The position numbers and the translations under genes were made by a program. The notes beneath the pieces are model-generated. The model searched no databases. It was not told the DNA's origin and was given only the letters and a program-made list of their open reading frames with translations. From Paramecium sonneborni (taxonomy: Eukaryota > Ciliophora > Oligohymenophorea > Peniculida > Parameciidae), in assembly GCA_905182985.1 (NCBI GenBank), contig CAJJDN010000005.1, positions 313,823 through 377,822 on the forward strand: DNA of 64,000 nucleotides, given 5' to 3'. The first letter of the stretch is position 1; each line of letters begins with the position of its first letter. This document shows positions 52,350 to 62,743 of the stretch, piece after piece.

Positions 52350-52725
52350 TTTGATTCTAAATAAAATACAATAATTTTTAATTTTGCGAGAATTAAGACA
52401 TTTCAATAAATAATATTTTTGAAATTTAAGTTATAATACTAAGTTTAAAATAAAAGAATAACAGCTAATTTTTAATTATAAGCTAATATAGTTGAAAATG
52501 GTCTTTAAAACTCTAAAATGAAAAGTCTATGTGGTGATCTTAAAACTAATAATAAGCTATTTTAACTTAAAATACTTTATAAAAAGTAAGAAACTTCTTT
52601 TATATGGTGTATTAAGAAATTTAGTTGTAAATAATGGAATTTCTATTTGATATTCTAAATAGCTTTTCGATGATAAATGCAAGATTTATGAATAATTAAT
52701 AAATATTTTATTTTGTAATTAATGA
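52350..52725. other. 376-bp spacer, nothing recognised
   Basis: AT-rich DNA between two minus-strand genes. No frame, hairpin or repeat stands out. Confidence 0.45.
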
Positions 52726-53700
52726 TCATTATCTACTTCTTAGATTTGATGTTAAAATACTTTGATTAGGATCTTGATTTTAAGTTTATGATGTCTATCT
52801 CCCTCTAAGCTAAGCTAGTGAAATTGCTTTAGTTAAACATTTTTGACTCTCTTAATATGTAACTTATTATCCTTAATAATTCTCTTCTGAATATATTGTC
52901 ATTTAATATCCTTCAGGTAAATAAATTGACTTAATATCATATTAAAAATCCCTAAAATTTTGCTAAATTTTACTCAACTTCCTTCAAAGACTCACAAATA
53001 GGTAAACTTTCTCCTTAGAAATCACATTTTGAATAAATCACAATACAATCTTCTTATTTTTCTTAAACACTAATGTTTGCTTAATTATCATCTTATTCGG
53101 CTATATCAAGAGCTCTAAATTTATAAAATTAATTACAAGTATGTTTTCATACCATCATATGAATCAATTTAGTTTCCTAATGAATCATAAACTTAGTTTG
53201 CATTTCGAATTGGTCTAAATTTTAATTATGGCTTATTACAATTCTAAACTAGCTGATAAATAATGATTATCATCATCTTAATCTTTCTATTCTTCTTAAA
53301 CTTATTAATCTTCAGGGAATTCATAAGGCATTGAATTTTCCATATCAAGCATTGGATCAAATTCAGTATCAGTTGAAACTAATTATTATTATTATTATCC
53401 TTCTTATGTAGTAGCTTACAAATCATCACTTTAACTCATTTGGTTATTTTTATTTTATTCTTAATTTGCTTAGGTAGCATCTTCAGATATTGTATTTTAA
53501 GTATTACCAACTTAATTTGATACAAAATGACCATCAATATCAATATATCCTTATAATTATTAATGTTATTCAATTTATTGTGATTCTTCGTTTTTTGTTT
53601 CATAAACTAATGTTGGTATTGGATTCTCTTAAATTTCACTTAATGCTTAATTTTATGAAAATGCTAAGCCAATAAGTAATGCTATTAGAACTATTTTCAT
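52726..53700 (-). CDS. Secreted protein with C-terminal beta/gamma-crystallin-like domain
   Basis: ATG 53700, TGA 52726-52728, introns at 53215-53239 (25 nt), 53115-53136 (22 nt) and 52952-52973 (22 nt); 301 residues. A clear signal peptide (MKIVLIALLIGLAFSQ) is followed by about 130 acidic, Gln-rich residues (EFPEDQQVQEEQKDQDDD). The C-terminal region has the crystallin pattern CIVIYSKCDFQGESLPICES ... IKSIYLPEGYQMTIYSEENY ... QGQQVTYQES, with paired Cys. In Tetrahymena the Grt/Igr cargo proteins of dense-core granules are acidic secreted proteins with a C-terminal beta/gamma-crystallin domain, so trichocyst or related granule cargo is a reasonable inference. A second such gene lies 1.6 kb away on the other strand. 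Confidence 0.8.
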
Positions 53701-53742
53701 TAAAAATTTTTTATAAAATATATTATAAAGGTAAAACGGATA

Positions 53743-54769
53743 TCATTTGCTTAATTTTATTATCTCTTCTTCTATATCATTAAAACATTCTTATATCTAT
53801 TGTTTCATAAATCTTAATCTAAGTAATTTATCACCATCAACATTGTTTTGTAATTAATTTTGCATGTTATTTCTTAAAGTTTAGATTATGTCCAAATCTT
53901 AATTCAATTTTTACATTGATTTTTAACTATTTTGATAACTCAAATCTTAAACGCTACTAGTTAATTTGTCTTTTGCTGTTTAAATTCTTTTCAAAAATCT
54001 GTAAACATATTTGCTTAATATTTATACTTTTGCATTTCTTAAATTTCATGTTATATATTTGATATTTCATCTGTTACATATTCTTAATAATATTAATCAA
54101 ATGTCTTGTTTTCATTTTGACAACTTTTTTAAAACTCTTATTTTTAAATTTATTATATTCTTTTATCTATTTAACATAATGATGTTTTTAAAGTAATTTC
54201 TTAATAATCTTCAAAATTTCTTATACTTTATTAAGTATTGTAACAGACCTTATCAATGTTATTATTTGTTCCATATTATTATTTTTACTTTATTGATTCA
54301 TAAAAATCATTATTAGAAAAAAACTATTATTAAGAGATCGATTAATCTGTTAAGGATAATTTAAATATATCATCGACAGATTCAGAATCTTGTTTACCAG
54401 AAAAATCATATAATATTGGTTTTTTAATAGATCGCTAATTCTAAATTTGATGAGTATCGTAATAGTTATTTTTACTAATAAAATATCTGTAATCTTAATC
54501 ATCAGATTAATTCCCTTTTTATGTGAGACTATATTATCTTTTATCTTCATCTACGGATTCAGCAGTCTAACAATCTGGATTCAACTTGGAAGACGATATA
54601 GATTTCAAAGTTTATACTTTTTGATTACTCATCATCATATCTAACTTTTAATCAAATTTTAAATGATTTATACTTTTATTTACTCTATAGTATTTAAATG
54701 TTTCTTCAGTTCTAATTTTCCACATTTACATCTGTGCAACCACTCTAGAATTTCTCTGTTTGTTTTCAT
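53743..54769 (-). CDS. Q/N-rich coiled-coil protein, 5' exon structure uncertain
   Basis: Stop TCA at 53743-53745, 42 bp upstream of the crystallin-like gene. A long frame (SISSSKLNPDCQTAESVDED, KKPILYDFSGKQDSESVDDI, QEYVTDEISNIQHEIQEMQK) is joined through an intron at 53999-54027 (29 nt, CAG end) to a coiled-coil end (TAKDKLTSSVQDLSYQNSQ, LRLRFMKQQIQECFNDIEEE). The start is less sure: ATG 54769 (MKTNREILE) connects only if a 32-nt GTGG...TAG intron at 54712-54743 is accepted, giving 321 residues; another choice is an internal ATG near 54731 in the main frame. No known domain is recognised. Confidence 0.6.
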
Positions 54770-55134
54770 TTTTTTAACGTAACAATTATTAAATAATTAT
54801 TTTTATTATTTTATAATCTCTATGCAAATAAGATTAATTTGGATCTAATAAAGCTATATTGTTTGAATTCTAAAAAACTTAAATTAATAATGAAATCAAA
54901 ATTTAACATTCTTAATTAACCTCTTTTCTTTTCTAATTTATTCATTAAATAATCAGGCTATAAATCTAGTCCCTCTTTTATGAATTAAAAACTTAAGAAA
55001 ATTTAAAATTCATTATACTTTTTTTATTTATCTTTATATTTTTCTTCTCAATTTAAAACTTCTTAATAATTTATTTTAGAGTTTTATTTATTATCCAATC
55101 TAATTCGCTAATTATCACTTAATTTTAATGTCAT
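54766..55134 (-). pseudogene. Frame with one TGA, possible dead gene or missed intron
   Basis: From ATG 55134 (MTLKLSDNQRIRLDNKQNS) a frame runs to TGA 54766-54768, broken by one TGA at 55048-55050 (EVLN-stop-EEKYKDKQKK). Later parts look coding (FIKEGLDLQPDYLMNKLEKK). Its last stop overlaps the start of the next gene by ATGA. No GT...AG pair removes the inner TGA and keeps frame. Confidence 0.3.
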
Positions 55135-55305
55135 ATATTCTCTATGTATAATCTTTTAAATTATAAGTCAATGATTTCTACAATTTATAAATTGAATGAA
55201 TAATATGATAGGTTCTTTAAGAGGTGACAAAAAATAACAAAATTATTGATCTCTAACAAATTCTTTACTCAAAAATTCATATATTATAAATCCGTTTTTA
55301 TTAAT

Positions 55306-55965
55306 ATGTAAAAATTATATATTTTAGCACTCTTTTTGGTGATCGTAACAGCCCAAGAAGGTTTTCTTGAAAAACAAAAGCACGTTAAATAATAGAAGGA
55401 TTTATCAACTGAAATATATACAATTAAAAAAAAAGGATTACCAACCTTTTTGGGTAGAAGCTCAGATGAATCAATTAAAGAGCAATTGTCATCACTTTTG
55501 AATTACGAAGAAGCATTGCTATTAACACCAACTGAAGAGACTGATCATACAATTAAATTCGTTGAATCTATGTTTATAATTGATCAACCAAATCCAAATG
55601 CAGTAAGAGCAACAGAAAAACCTAATTATTCATTTGAAGAGCCTAAACCATAAAAATAAGTTTATAGCAACGAAAAAGTTTCATCTTTTAAAGAGGGTTG
55701 TATTTATGTTTTTAGTGAATGCAATTTCAAGGGAGAACATGCTAGATCATGTCCTGAAGATAATGTTACATTTTTTGGATTCCCATTTGAAGTTTTATCT
55801 ATTCATGTACCAGAAGGAGGATCATTGAGTCTTATTTAAGAAAATGGAACAACTGCTTATACAGTTTCTAATAAATGCATGAGAAGTAGACCAATTGAAT
55901 TCCTATTTGTTGAAGGAGCAATCAAATAATCATTTGGAAATGGCAATTCATTCATTGACTAATGA
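55306..55965 (+). CDS. Secreted protein with C-terminal beta/gamma-crystallin-like domain, second copy
   Basis: ATG 55306, TGA 55963-55965, intronless, 219 residues. Signal peptide (MQKLYILALFLVIVTAQ) followed by a charged stretch (FLEKQKHVKQQKDLSTEI) and a Glu-rich middle (SSLLNYEEALLLTPTEET). The C-terminal domain reads GCIYVFSECNFKGEHARSCP ... FEVLSIHVPEGGSLSLIQEN ... YTVSNKCM, the same order of motifs as the gene at 52726-53700 (IYSKCDFQGES / KSIYLPEGYQMTIYSEEN). The match is at domain level only; the N-terminal halves differ. Likely cargo of secretory granules, by analogy with Tetrahymena Grt/Igr proteins. Confidence 0.8.
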
Positions 55966-56742
55966 AAATCAATATATATTCATAAGAAACATGATTTTAT
56001 TTTTGAAAAGTAATTCTTCTTATCAAACTCCATGTCTTTTTATTGTGATTATCCATTGTCAGTTCTTTTTATATTAATTTGTTCCTATATATATAAGAAT
56101 AACATAAAATTTATATTTAGAACAAGATTTTTTAAAATTAGTAAATTTTTATCCATAAAAATCATTTTACATATTACGATTAAAAACTTAAATAATGTAA
56201 AATCCTAACATCTTAAATTAGCTCTCTATATACCTTTGTAAAAAGGGAAGACATTTTTAATAGAATTTTTGATTGAACTCTTTAAAAAATACCTAATATT
56301 TTTTTAAGATTATCTAGTAAAAATTCAAATCTCATTATTAAAATTTATAAACATTAAATCTTTAATCCAAATATTGAAATTCAATATGTGTTATTATTTG
56401 AATAGAATATTTACATAACTTGGCAGATGTTTATAGATGGTAGAGATTTCATAATAAATCTATCATTGAATTTAATAATAAATAAAATGTATAAATTAAT
56501 GATTGTAAAAAGTCTATTTAAAAATGAGAATAGAGAATTTATTTTTTGAGTCTAAAAAAATTTTTTGTACAAGGAATAGATAAAGTGATCATGTATTGAA
56601 AAATAAAATTATTGAAGATTATAGAGTTGGAAATATAGATACTTATGAAGCTAGTAATGTAGCAGAAATGAATTTTATGAGTGATATTAAATTTTTTTAA
56701 TATTATTAATAATTTAACAGGTTTAAATAATTCAAATTAAAA
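55966..56742. other. 777-bp spacer with short coding-like remnants
   Basis: Fragments such as LADVYRWQRFHNKSIIEFNN (about 56.42 kb) and IIEDYRVGNIDTYEASNVAE (about 56.61 kb) are protein-like but lie in different frames with TGA between. I read this as the worn remains of a gene, with the NEK promoter at its right end. Confidence 0.35.
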
Positions 56743-58110
56743 ATGTAAAAATCTACAACCCTTGCAGATTTCACAATTCTTTAGAAATTAGGAGAAGGTT
56801 CCTTTGGATAAGTATTCAGAGTAAATTATATAAATATAAAAAAGGTTAAAAGAGTGAGTGATTAGTGTGAGTATGCTATGAAGAAGGTTAGAATTAATAA
56901 TTTAAAGTAAAAAGAAAGAGAAAATGCGTTGAATGAGATAAGAATATTGGCTTCAATAAATGATGCACATATAATAGGATATAAAGAGGCATTCTTTGAT
57001 GAGTTGTCTAATTAATTATGTGTAATAATGGAATTTGCAGCAGGAGGAGATATATCAAAATAAATAGGATAGTGCATGAAGAAACAGAGTTAGATTGAAG
57101 AGAAAGAAATTTGGAAGGCCTTAGCACATATGACTTTAGGTTTGAGAGTGTTACACAAGTCTGGTATATTGCATCGAGATTTAAAGAGTGCTAACGTTTT
57201 TAAATCTATCGATGGATAATATAAGATAGGTGATTTAAATGTCAGTAAAGTTTCACATGGAGCATTAGCAAAAACTTAGACAGGAACACCTTGTAAAAAA
57301 ATAAATAAATTAGATTATGCAAGTCCAGAAGTTTGGAGAGATTAACCTTATTCATCACCTTCAGATATTTGGTCTTTAGGGTGTGTCATTTATGAAATGG
57401 CTACTTTAAAGCCTCCTTTTCGAGCTTAAGATGTTTAAGCATTATTCAAAAAGGTTTCATCTGGAGTTTATGAGAAAATTCCAAAATCATATTCTAATTC
57501 TTTGAATGCTATGGTAAGTTAATTACTAAAAGTACCTGCTCATTTACGTCCTACTTGTGATTAAATCTTGTCTGATCCAAATGTAAAGCCATATGTTGAA
57601 TAATATTGTTAAACATAATAAGGAAATAGTCAAGCAGAACTACTTCAAACTATTCTATTACCAAAAAATCTAAAATAGTTATAAGCAAAGTTGCCAAAGC
57701 CAACATATGAAACTAATAAAAATGAATATGACTCAATAAAATAACCCCCTAAATCTACAAGATCTGCGTCTGTAAATGAAAGGAAGGGATCTCCAATTTA
57801 AACACCTTAAATTCCTAAGAAAGATATCTCAAAACCAGTATTATTTAAATTCTAAATTTAGCTAATACCCCCTGGATTAAGGAATAATTAATTACCTATT
57901 AATATACCTATTCGTTAATCTAGTTTAAATAGACCTAGTTCTTCTGTAAAAAATTTAAGTCCTGCTCCAATCAGAAGATCTGTTGAGAAACAAAACTAAA
58001 ATACTTTGAAAAACAAGAGTCCTTCTACTAAAAGAATTTATGAAAATAATGAGAATATCGATAGAAGTAATATAGGTTAAAGAAGGTCATATTAAAATAT
58101 AAAGAATTGA
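56743..58110 (+). CDS. NEK-family serine/threonine kinase
   Basis: ATG 56743, TGA 58108-58110. Two stopless introns, 56821-56844 (24 nt) and 57293-57313 (21 nt), are called because they interrupt conserved motifs: removing them gives GQVFRVKRVSD and GTPYYASPEVW. Result: 440 residues. Kinase landmarks: LGEGSFGQVF, YAMKKVRI (ATP Lys), HRDLKSANVF (residue 136 on), GDLNVSKV in place of DFG, TQTGTP-YYASPEVW, SDIWSLGCVIYEMA. This set, with the DLN/DMN form, is typical of the NEK group in ciliates and algae. After residue about 270 the tail is Pro/Ser/Gln-rich and basic (RPSSSVKNLSPAPIRRS), as in NEKs tied to cilia and basal bodies. It converges on the phosphatase gene, with 62 bp between. Confidence 0.9.
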
Positions 58111-58130
58111 TATTCGATTAATATTATATT

Positions 58131-58185
58131 ATACTTCATAAGAAGTATCAAAATATATTTGATGTATATACTTCATAAGAAGTAT
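58131..58185. repeat. Two identical hairpin-forming 18-mers at a convergent gene end
   Basis: ATACTTCATAAGAAGTAT occurs at 58131-58148 and 58168-58185; each has 7-bp arms (ATACTTC/GAAGTAT) and a 4-nt loop. The second copy contains the stop and last codons (Tyr-Phe-Leu-stop) of the minus-strand phosphatase. The first lies 20 bp after the NEK stop. They could fold in both transcripts and serve as 3'-end signals for the convergent pair. Confidence 0.7.
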
Positions 58186-59190
58186 GGCAATACACTTTTT
58201 GGATTAACACTCTTGGCACTTTCAGGGACTTCTTTAAAAGTCTTCCATGTCTAATTCAAGTTTTCATCCAAACATAAGATTGAAGCAATATTGCCACATC
58301 TATAACAATAATTTGGTGCTGACCATACAGTAACTAAATTTTAATCCTAATAATATTAAATAAATAATACTGGGAACCAATATTTGTATCCTTCCATAAC
58401 CAATTGATGTGCTCTACATATTAAAGTAAGATCATTAAGTCTACAAAACTCTTTTGTAACTTTGGCTCCAAATAGATAACCTGCTCCTCTAGAGTTAACT
58501 GCCCAATATTCAACTTCTTCAGGATCAGACCACATTAGATCACAAAAAGGTCCTTCATGTGGAATCTCTATCTATAATGGGAGAAATTATAATTATTTAT
58601 AAATACTTTTCTATCTATTGTCCTTATCTGATCTATTGTTCTCATATCAGGTGATAAACCACCATGTACACATAATATTTATCCTTCAATCAATGCTCCC
58701 AAAGGTAAACAATCAAAAACATCCATAAATAGTCTCCATGGACTACAATTACCGTATTTACGAAGTAATTCTTCATAAAAACCATACACCTAAGTGCATT
58801 AACGAGATTCATGATTTCCTCTTAGCAACATAATGTTCCCAGGATATTTAACTGAAAATTATCTTCATCATTACCTTTTAAACATAATAGATATTCCATT
58901 GTTTCAACTGAATTATACCCTCTATCAACAAAATCTCCAATAAAAATATAGTTTGATGTAGGAATGTCTCCTCCTTCTTTCATTAATGCTTACAAGTCAT
59001 AGAATTGACCTATAATTCATATTCAATTCATACCATGAATATCACCACATACATTTACAGGAGCTCTAACTGGCTATACATTTGATTCTTCAAGAAATAT
59101 TTCCTTTGCTCTATCACAAATCAATTTCAAATCTCTCTCTGGTAAACATCCACCTCCCAAAAGTGTTGCTATATGTCGATCTATATCCAT
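58173..59190 (-). CDS. PP4/PP6-type serine/threonine phosphatase catalytic subunit
   Basis: ATG 59190, TGA 58173-58175; introns at 59010-59033 (24), 58852-58874 (23), 58572-58606 (35) and 58347-58370 (24 nt) leave 303 residues, normal for the PP2A family. All metal-site motifs are present: [22 protein letters not shown], then [37 protein letters not shown] and SRGAGYLFG fit PP4 and PP6; the end is PYFL, as needed for carboxymethylation and subunit binding in this group. Pieces match PP6 (FGAKVTKEF) and PP4 ([11 protein letters not shown]), so I do not split the two. The 24-nt intron at 58347 has no stop and would add eight residues if missed. Confidence 0.93.
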
Positions 59191-59550
59191 TTTTCAAAAA
59201 TTATAATTAAAATAATCATCTATACATTAGTTCTTAATTACTTAAATAATTCAAATTCAAGATTAGTATCCTATTAAATCTTATATTTTTATTATAAATA
59301 AATTATTCTAAGCATCTTTTAATTCATTTATTCTTTTGCCTCTTTTCCTTCATGTATTGCTGAGCTTAAAATTTTAATTTACATTTTCACCATTTTCAGG
59401 CCAGAGACCACCCTTATTCATTCCTAATAACAATTTCTAAATTATATTTGTAATCATCGTGTGTATTATTTTGAGTTAATAGATTAAGTTATACTAAAAA
59501 TTAATATCACAATCTTGTTCTAATAAAAATTTAAATAAATTTGTATTCAA
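59191..59550. other. 360-bp divergent spacer
   Basis: AT-rich DNA upstream of the phosphatase and of the broken Rab copy. Short protein-like stretches are absent. It presumably holds the phosphatase promoter. Confidence 0.45.
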
Positions 59551-60270
59551 ATGGAAGATAATAGGAACTCTCAAAATTATAGTTGTGAAAGTTCTAGTAT
59601 TGGTAAAACTAGTTTGATTGAAATAAAAAAAACTAATCAATTCTCTACATAAACTGATATTACTATAAGAACTAGATATATCAATTGTTAAGAATATGAA
59701 AATTAATAATAATGTGTATGATGTTGCTATTTGAGATACTGGTATTCAGAAAAGATTTTAATCAATTTTCAAAATTTCTTCTTAAGTATTTGTATGCTTT
59801 TTAATCAATAGAATGCTAATGCTTCTTTAATATTTTTTTTTAATTGAAGTGATTGTTTGTATTTAAATAGTGTTGCATCTTGGATTTAATTCTTAAAATC
59901 TGAGGTACCTTAAATCTATAAATTTTTGTTGTAGGCATAAAAAAAGATCTCATGTTCATTAAATATCTCTTGTTCGGAAGGCCAATTTTTTAGATGAATT
60001 TAAAATTCATTTAACATCTTCAAAAATTGAAGAATTAATTTAAGATGCATTTTATATAGCTTTATGAATCAAAAGCCAGAGCAAAATATGGCTTTATTAT
60101 CTAATAATAATTATGATATAACAATGAGAGTTTTAAAAGAAGTAATTCCGAATTTTTTAAACAGATAATAACTAAAAATAAAAAAGTAGAATCCATTATA
60201 TCAAAATACAACTATTCTAAGAGAAATTTAAATTCGTTATAATAACAATCACACAAGTTGCTGTTGTTTT
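59551..60270 (+). pseudogene. Rab GTPase pseudogene
   Basis: Recognisable but broken Rab sequence in shifting frames: the P-loop has become ESSSIGKTSL (first Gly lost), the switch II motif is D-V-A-I-stop-DTGIQKRF where WDTAGQEKF is expected (Trp TGG changed to TGA), then a remnant ILTSSKIEELIQDAF-like helix and a Cys-rich prenylation-like tail (HTSCCCF). Several stops and frameshifts exclude a working protein. It lies in tandem just upstream of an intact Rab gene, so it probably arose by local duplication. Confidence 0.75.
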
Positions 60271-60290
60271 AATTTATATTATAATTAATA

Positions 60291-60948
60291 ATGAATGAAA
60301 CATTGAAACTAGTTCTAGTAGGTTAAATAGGAGCAGGAAAAACAAGTCTCTTGTAATCTCATAGACAACAAGAGTTCATAAGTCATAATGTATCAACTAT
60401 TGCAGTTGACTTTTAAGGTTTTAAAAATGTATTGATTAATGGGAAACTTTTTGATATTTCGATTTGGGATACAGCTGGTTAAGAAAAGTTTAGATCAATT
60501 ACAAGGATGTCTTTATAAGTATAAAAAAATGAATAAATATAATTAGAATGCTAATGTTTCAATTCTTTGTTTTGATTTGAGTGATCCTGATTCATTTAGA
60601 CATATTTAAGGTTGGTTAGATTTTCTTTAGGTTAATTGTTAGCCTGATATGGGAATTATTATTGTAGGAACTAAAATGGATCTACCAACTTTTTATAATA
60701 AGGAAGATCTATAAAAATTTCTTTAGACATTAAATACATAATAGTAATTAAAATTATTTCTTACATCTGCCAAGACAAAGGAAGGAGTTTAAGATACTTT
60801 CTAATATGCTTATGAATTAGGAGCAAATATAAAAATAAAAGCTTTAAAAATGAATAAATCAACTTTGTTAGTTCCACCTGGTGAACCAAGTACTTAGACA
60901 CATAAAAAATCTACAAATAAATATTTTAATAGTTGTTATTGTTGTTGA
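60291..60948 (+). CDS. Rab-family small GTPase
   Basis: ATG 60291, TGA 60946-60948, one intron 60519-60546 (28 nt), 209 residues. G1 is GQIGAGKT (residues 11-18), switch I region VSTIAVDF, G3 WDTAGQEKFRSI, G4 TKMD instead of NKxD (VGTKMDLP), G5 SAK. The C-terminus CYCC gives cysteines for geranylgeranylation, so it should act on membranes in vesicle traffic. The change Asn to Thr in NKxD and the Gln in the P-loop (GQIGAGKT) are unusual but the guanine-binding Asp and Lys are kept. The exact Rab subfamily cannot be set by eye. Confidence 0.9.
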
Positions 60949-61107
60949 TGTTAAAAAGCATTGATTAAATATATTTATTATCGATTACAAATTAGGTTGA
61001 AATTTTATATTTTCTTTTTAATAAAACAAACATATTCCGTTTCTTCTGAATTATCAATATAATTATAATGATTGAAGTGATATTTTGTATTAATTAATAA
61101 TTAATAA

Positions 61108-62683
61108 ATGACAGATAGAAAAGCTTGGAATTAAAAAGTAACAGCTAACAAAATAAATAATTAGGAAGATACTGCTATCCTATAATTAGTAAAGTAGTAT
61201 GGAATTAAGAAGTGGACCATAGTGGCTGAGAAAATGAAAGAACTCTATGGTTTATTTGGTCGATCAGGAAAATAATGTAGAGAACGCTACCATAATCATC
61301 TTGATCCTACTATAAACAAAGAGCCATGGAGTGAAAATGAAGAAAGAGTTATATTCATAGCACATAAAGAACATGGAAATAAATGGGTAAGAAACTTAAA
61401 ATAATTTTTAGGCTGAAATTGCGAAACTGTTACCAGGAAGAACTGATAATGCAATTAAAAATCATTTTTATTCAACCTTAAGAAGGAGTTTAAGAAGAAT
61501 TAACAAACTAATAGGAGATAAGAACAGTAAATCATATAAATCTATATACAGTAAAGAAAAGGGTACTTAACAGATCAAGGATATTAAACCTGGAGTACTA
61601 TCCAAAATATTTATTTTGGCAGAGAAGAGTCCATCAGAATTAAAAGATGACCATATGAAAAAGCTTTGTTAAGCTTGTAAAGGACTTCAAGATTCTATTT
61701 TAGAATTTGCTTAATCTAAGCAAAAATCTTAAATTAACTAATTTAATGAAGATAAGTTTAAATAATTGATTGATAAGATTATGGACTTCAAGTACATATT
61801 ATTATTTAGATTATAGTGCTTTATATACTAAATAAAGAGAAAGTAGATTGAAATTAAAAAAGAAGAATCATAAAAAGAGAAAGAGTAGAATAGAAGATGA
61901 TGATGATGATGATGACTATACAAGTGATTATAAATATGAAGTTATAAGTCACAAGTTTCCTTTAAAGAGATCTTCAAGATTGAATGCTAAAAAGAAAGTG
62001 GTATCAATAATATCTTATTTGAAAGCATATAGACAAAGAGGATTATATTGATATTTGTATAAGGACCAAAAAGGGACCATTATATACAATATTAAGAGAT
62101 GAATTGGTAGAATAACAAGATGAATAAGAAGTAGTTTAATTATATTTAATAAATTAGGAATAATCTTCAAATTATTAGTAGCAATTTGCTTATGAATTTT
62201 AAGGAACCAACAGCCCAAACAATCATTAATTCGCTCCAGCTTTTCATGTTTTAACTCCTAGATAAATATTTTTTTAAAAACATACAAATCAATATTTAGA
62301 AGAAGGAATACAAAATAATGATGATGCTTTATTAAGTAAATCTAATTTTGTTCCAATCTTGATTACTAAGCAATATTCTTAATGTAAGGATAGAACCCTT
62401 GATAACTTAGCTTAGTAATTGTAATAAAAAATAAGTAATTCTAAATATATTAATTTTTTTAGATGCAAATGCTGAAAAGTATATTTATAATCATTAAAAT
62501 AATCAGGGGGATTCTGATTTAGAGATTAATATTGGTGATGCTTATGAAATTCCCAAAGACTATAAATCACCATCAAGTAAATTTGGAATTGGTGGATAAA
62601 GTCCAAGTGCATTTAGAAAGTATAAGAAAAACTAAGAGTCAGGATTAGTTAACTTTATGATCACACCTCGTCATTATAAATGA
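61108..62683 (+). CDS. Myb-domain (two-repeat) DNA-binding protein
   Basis: ATG 61108, TGA 62681-62683; introns 61387-61411, 61792-61816, 62001-62025 (AAG acceptor) and 62435-62462 leave 490 residues. Two Myb/SANT repeats near the N-terminus: [20 protein letters not shown] ... [17 protein letters not shown], then [40 protein letters not shown] (one intron inside). This is the R2R3-type order, with tryptophans partly replaced. Behind it are a helical region, a basic stretch ([11 protein letters not shown]) with seven Asp, and a Gln/Asn-rich tail (NYQQQFAYEFQGTN) ending MITPRHYK. It is probably a nuclear transcription regulator of the c-Myb/plant R2R3 group. Without the third intron the frame stops at 62051, so gene finders may truncate it. 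Confidence 0.88.
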
Positions 62684-62743
62684 AATAAATTACAATATTT
62701 TCAAAAAGATTATTTATTTATTTCTTCTTAAAAGAATAATAAA

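Noticed and set aside
57293..57313. Seven-residue insertion in the NEK activation loop
   Set aside because: It is exactly a GTA...TAG segment and its removal gives GTPYYASPEVW, so it is an intron.
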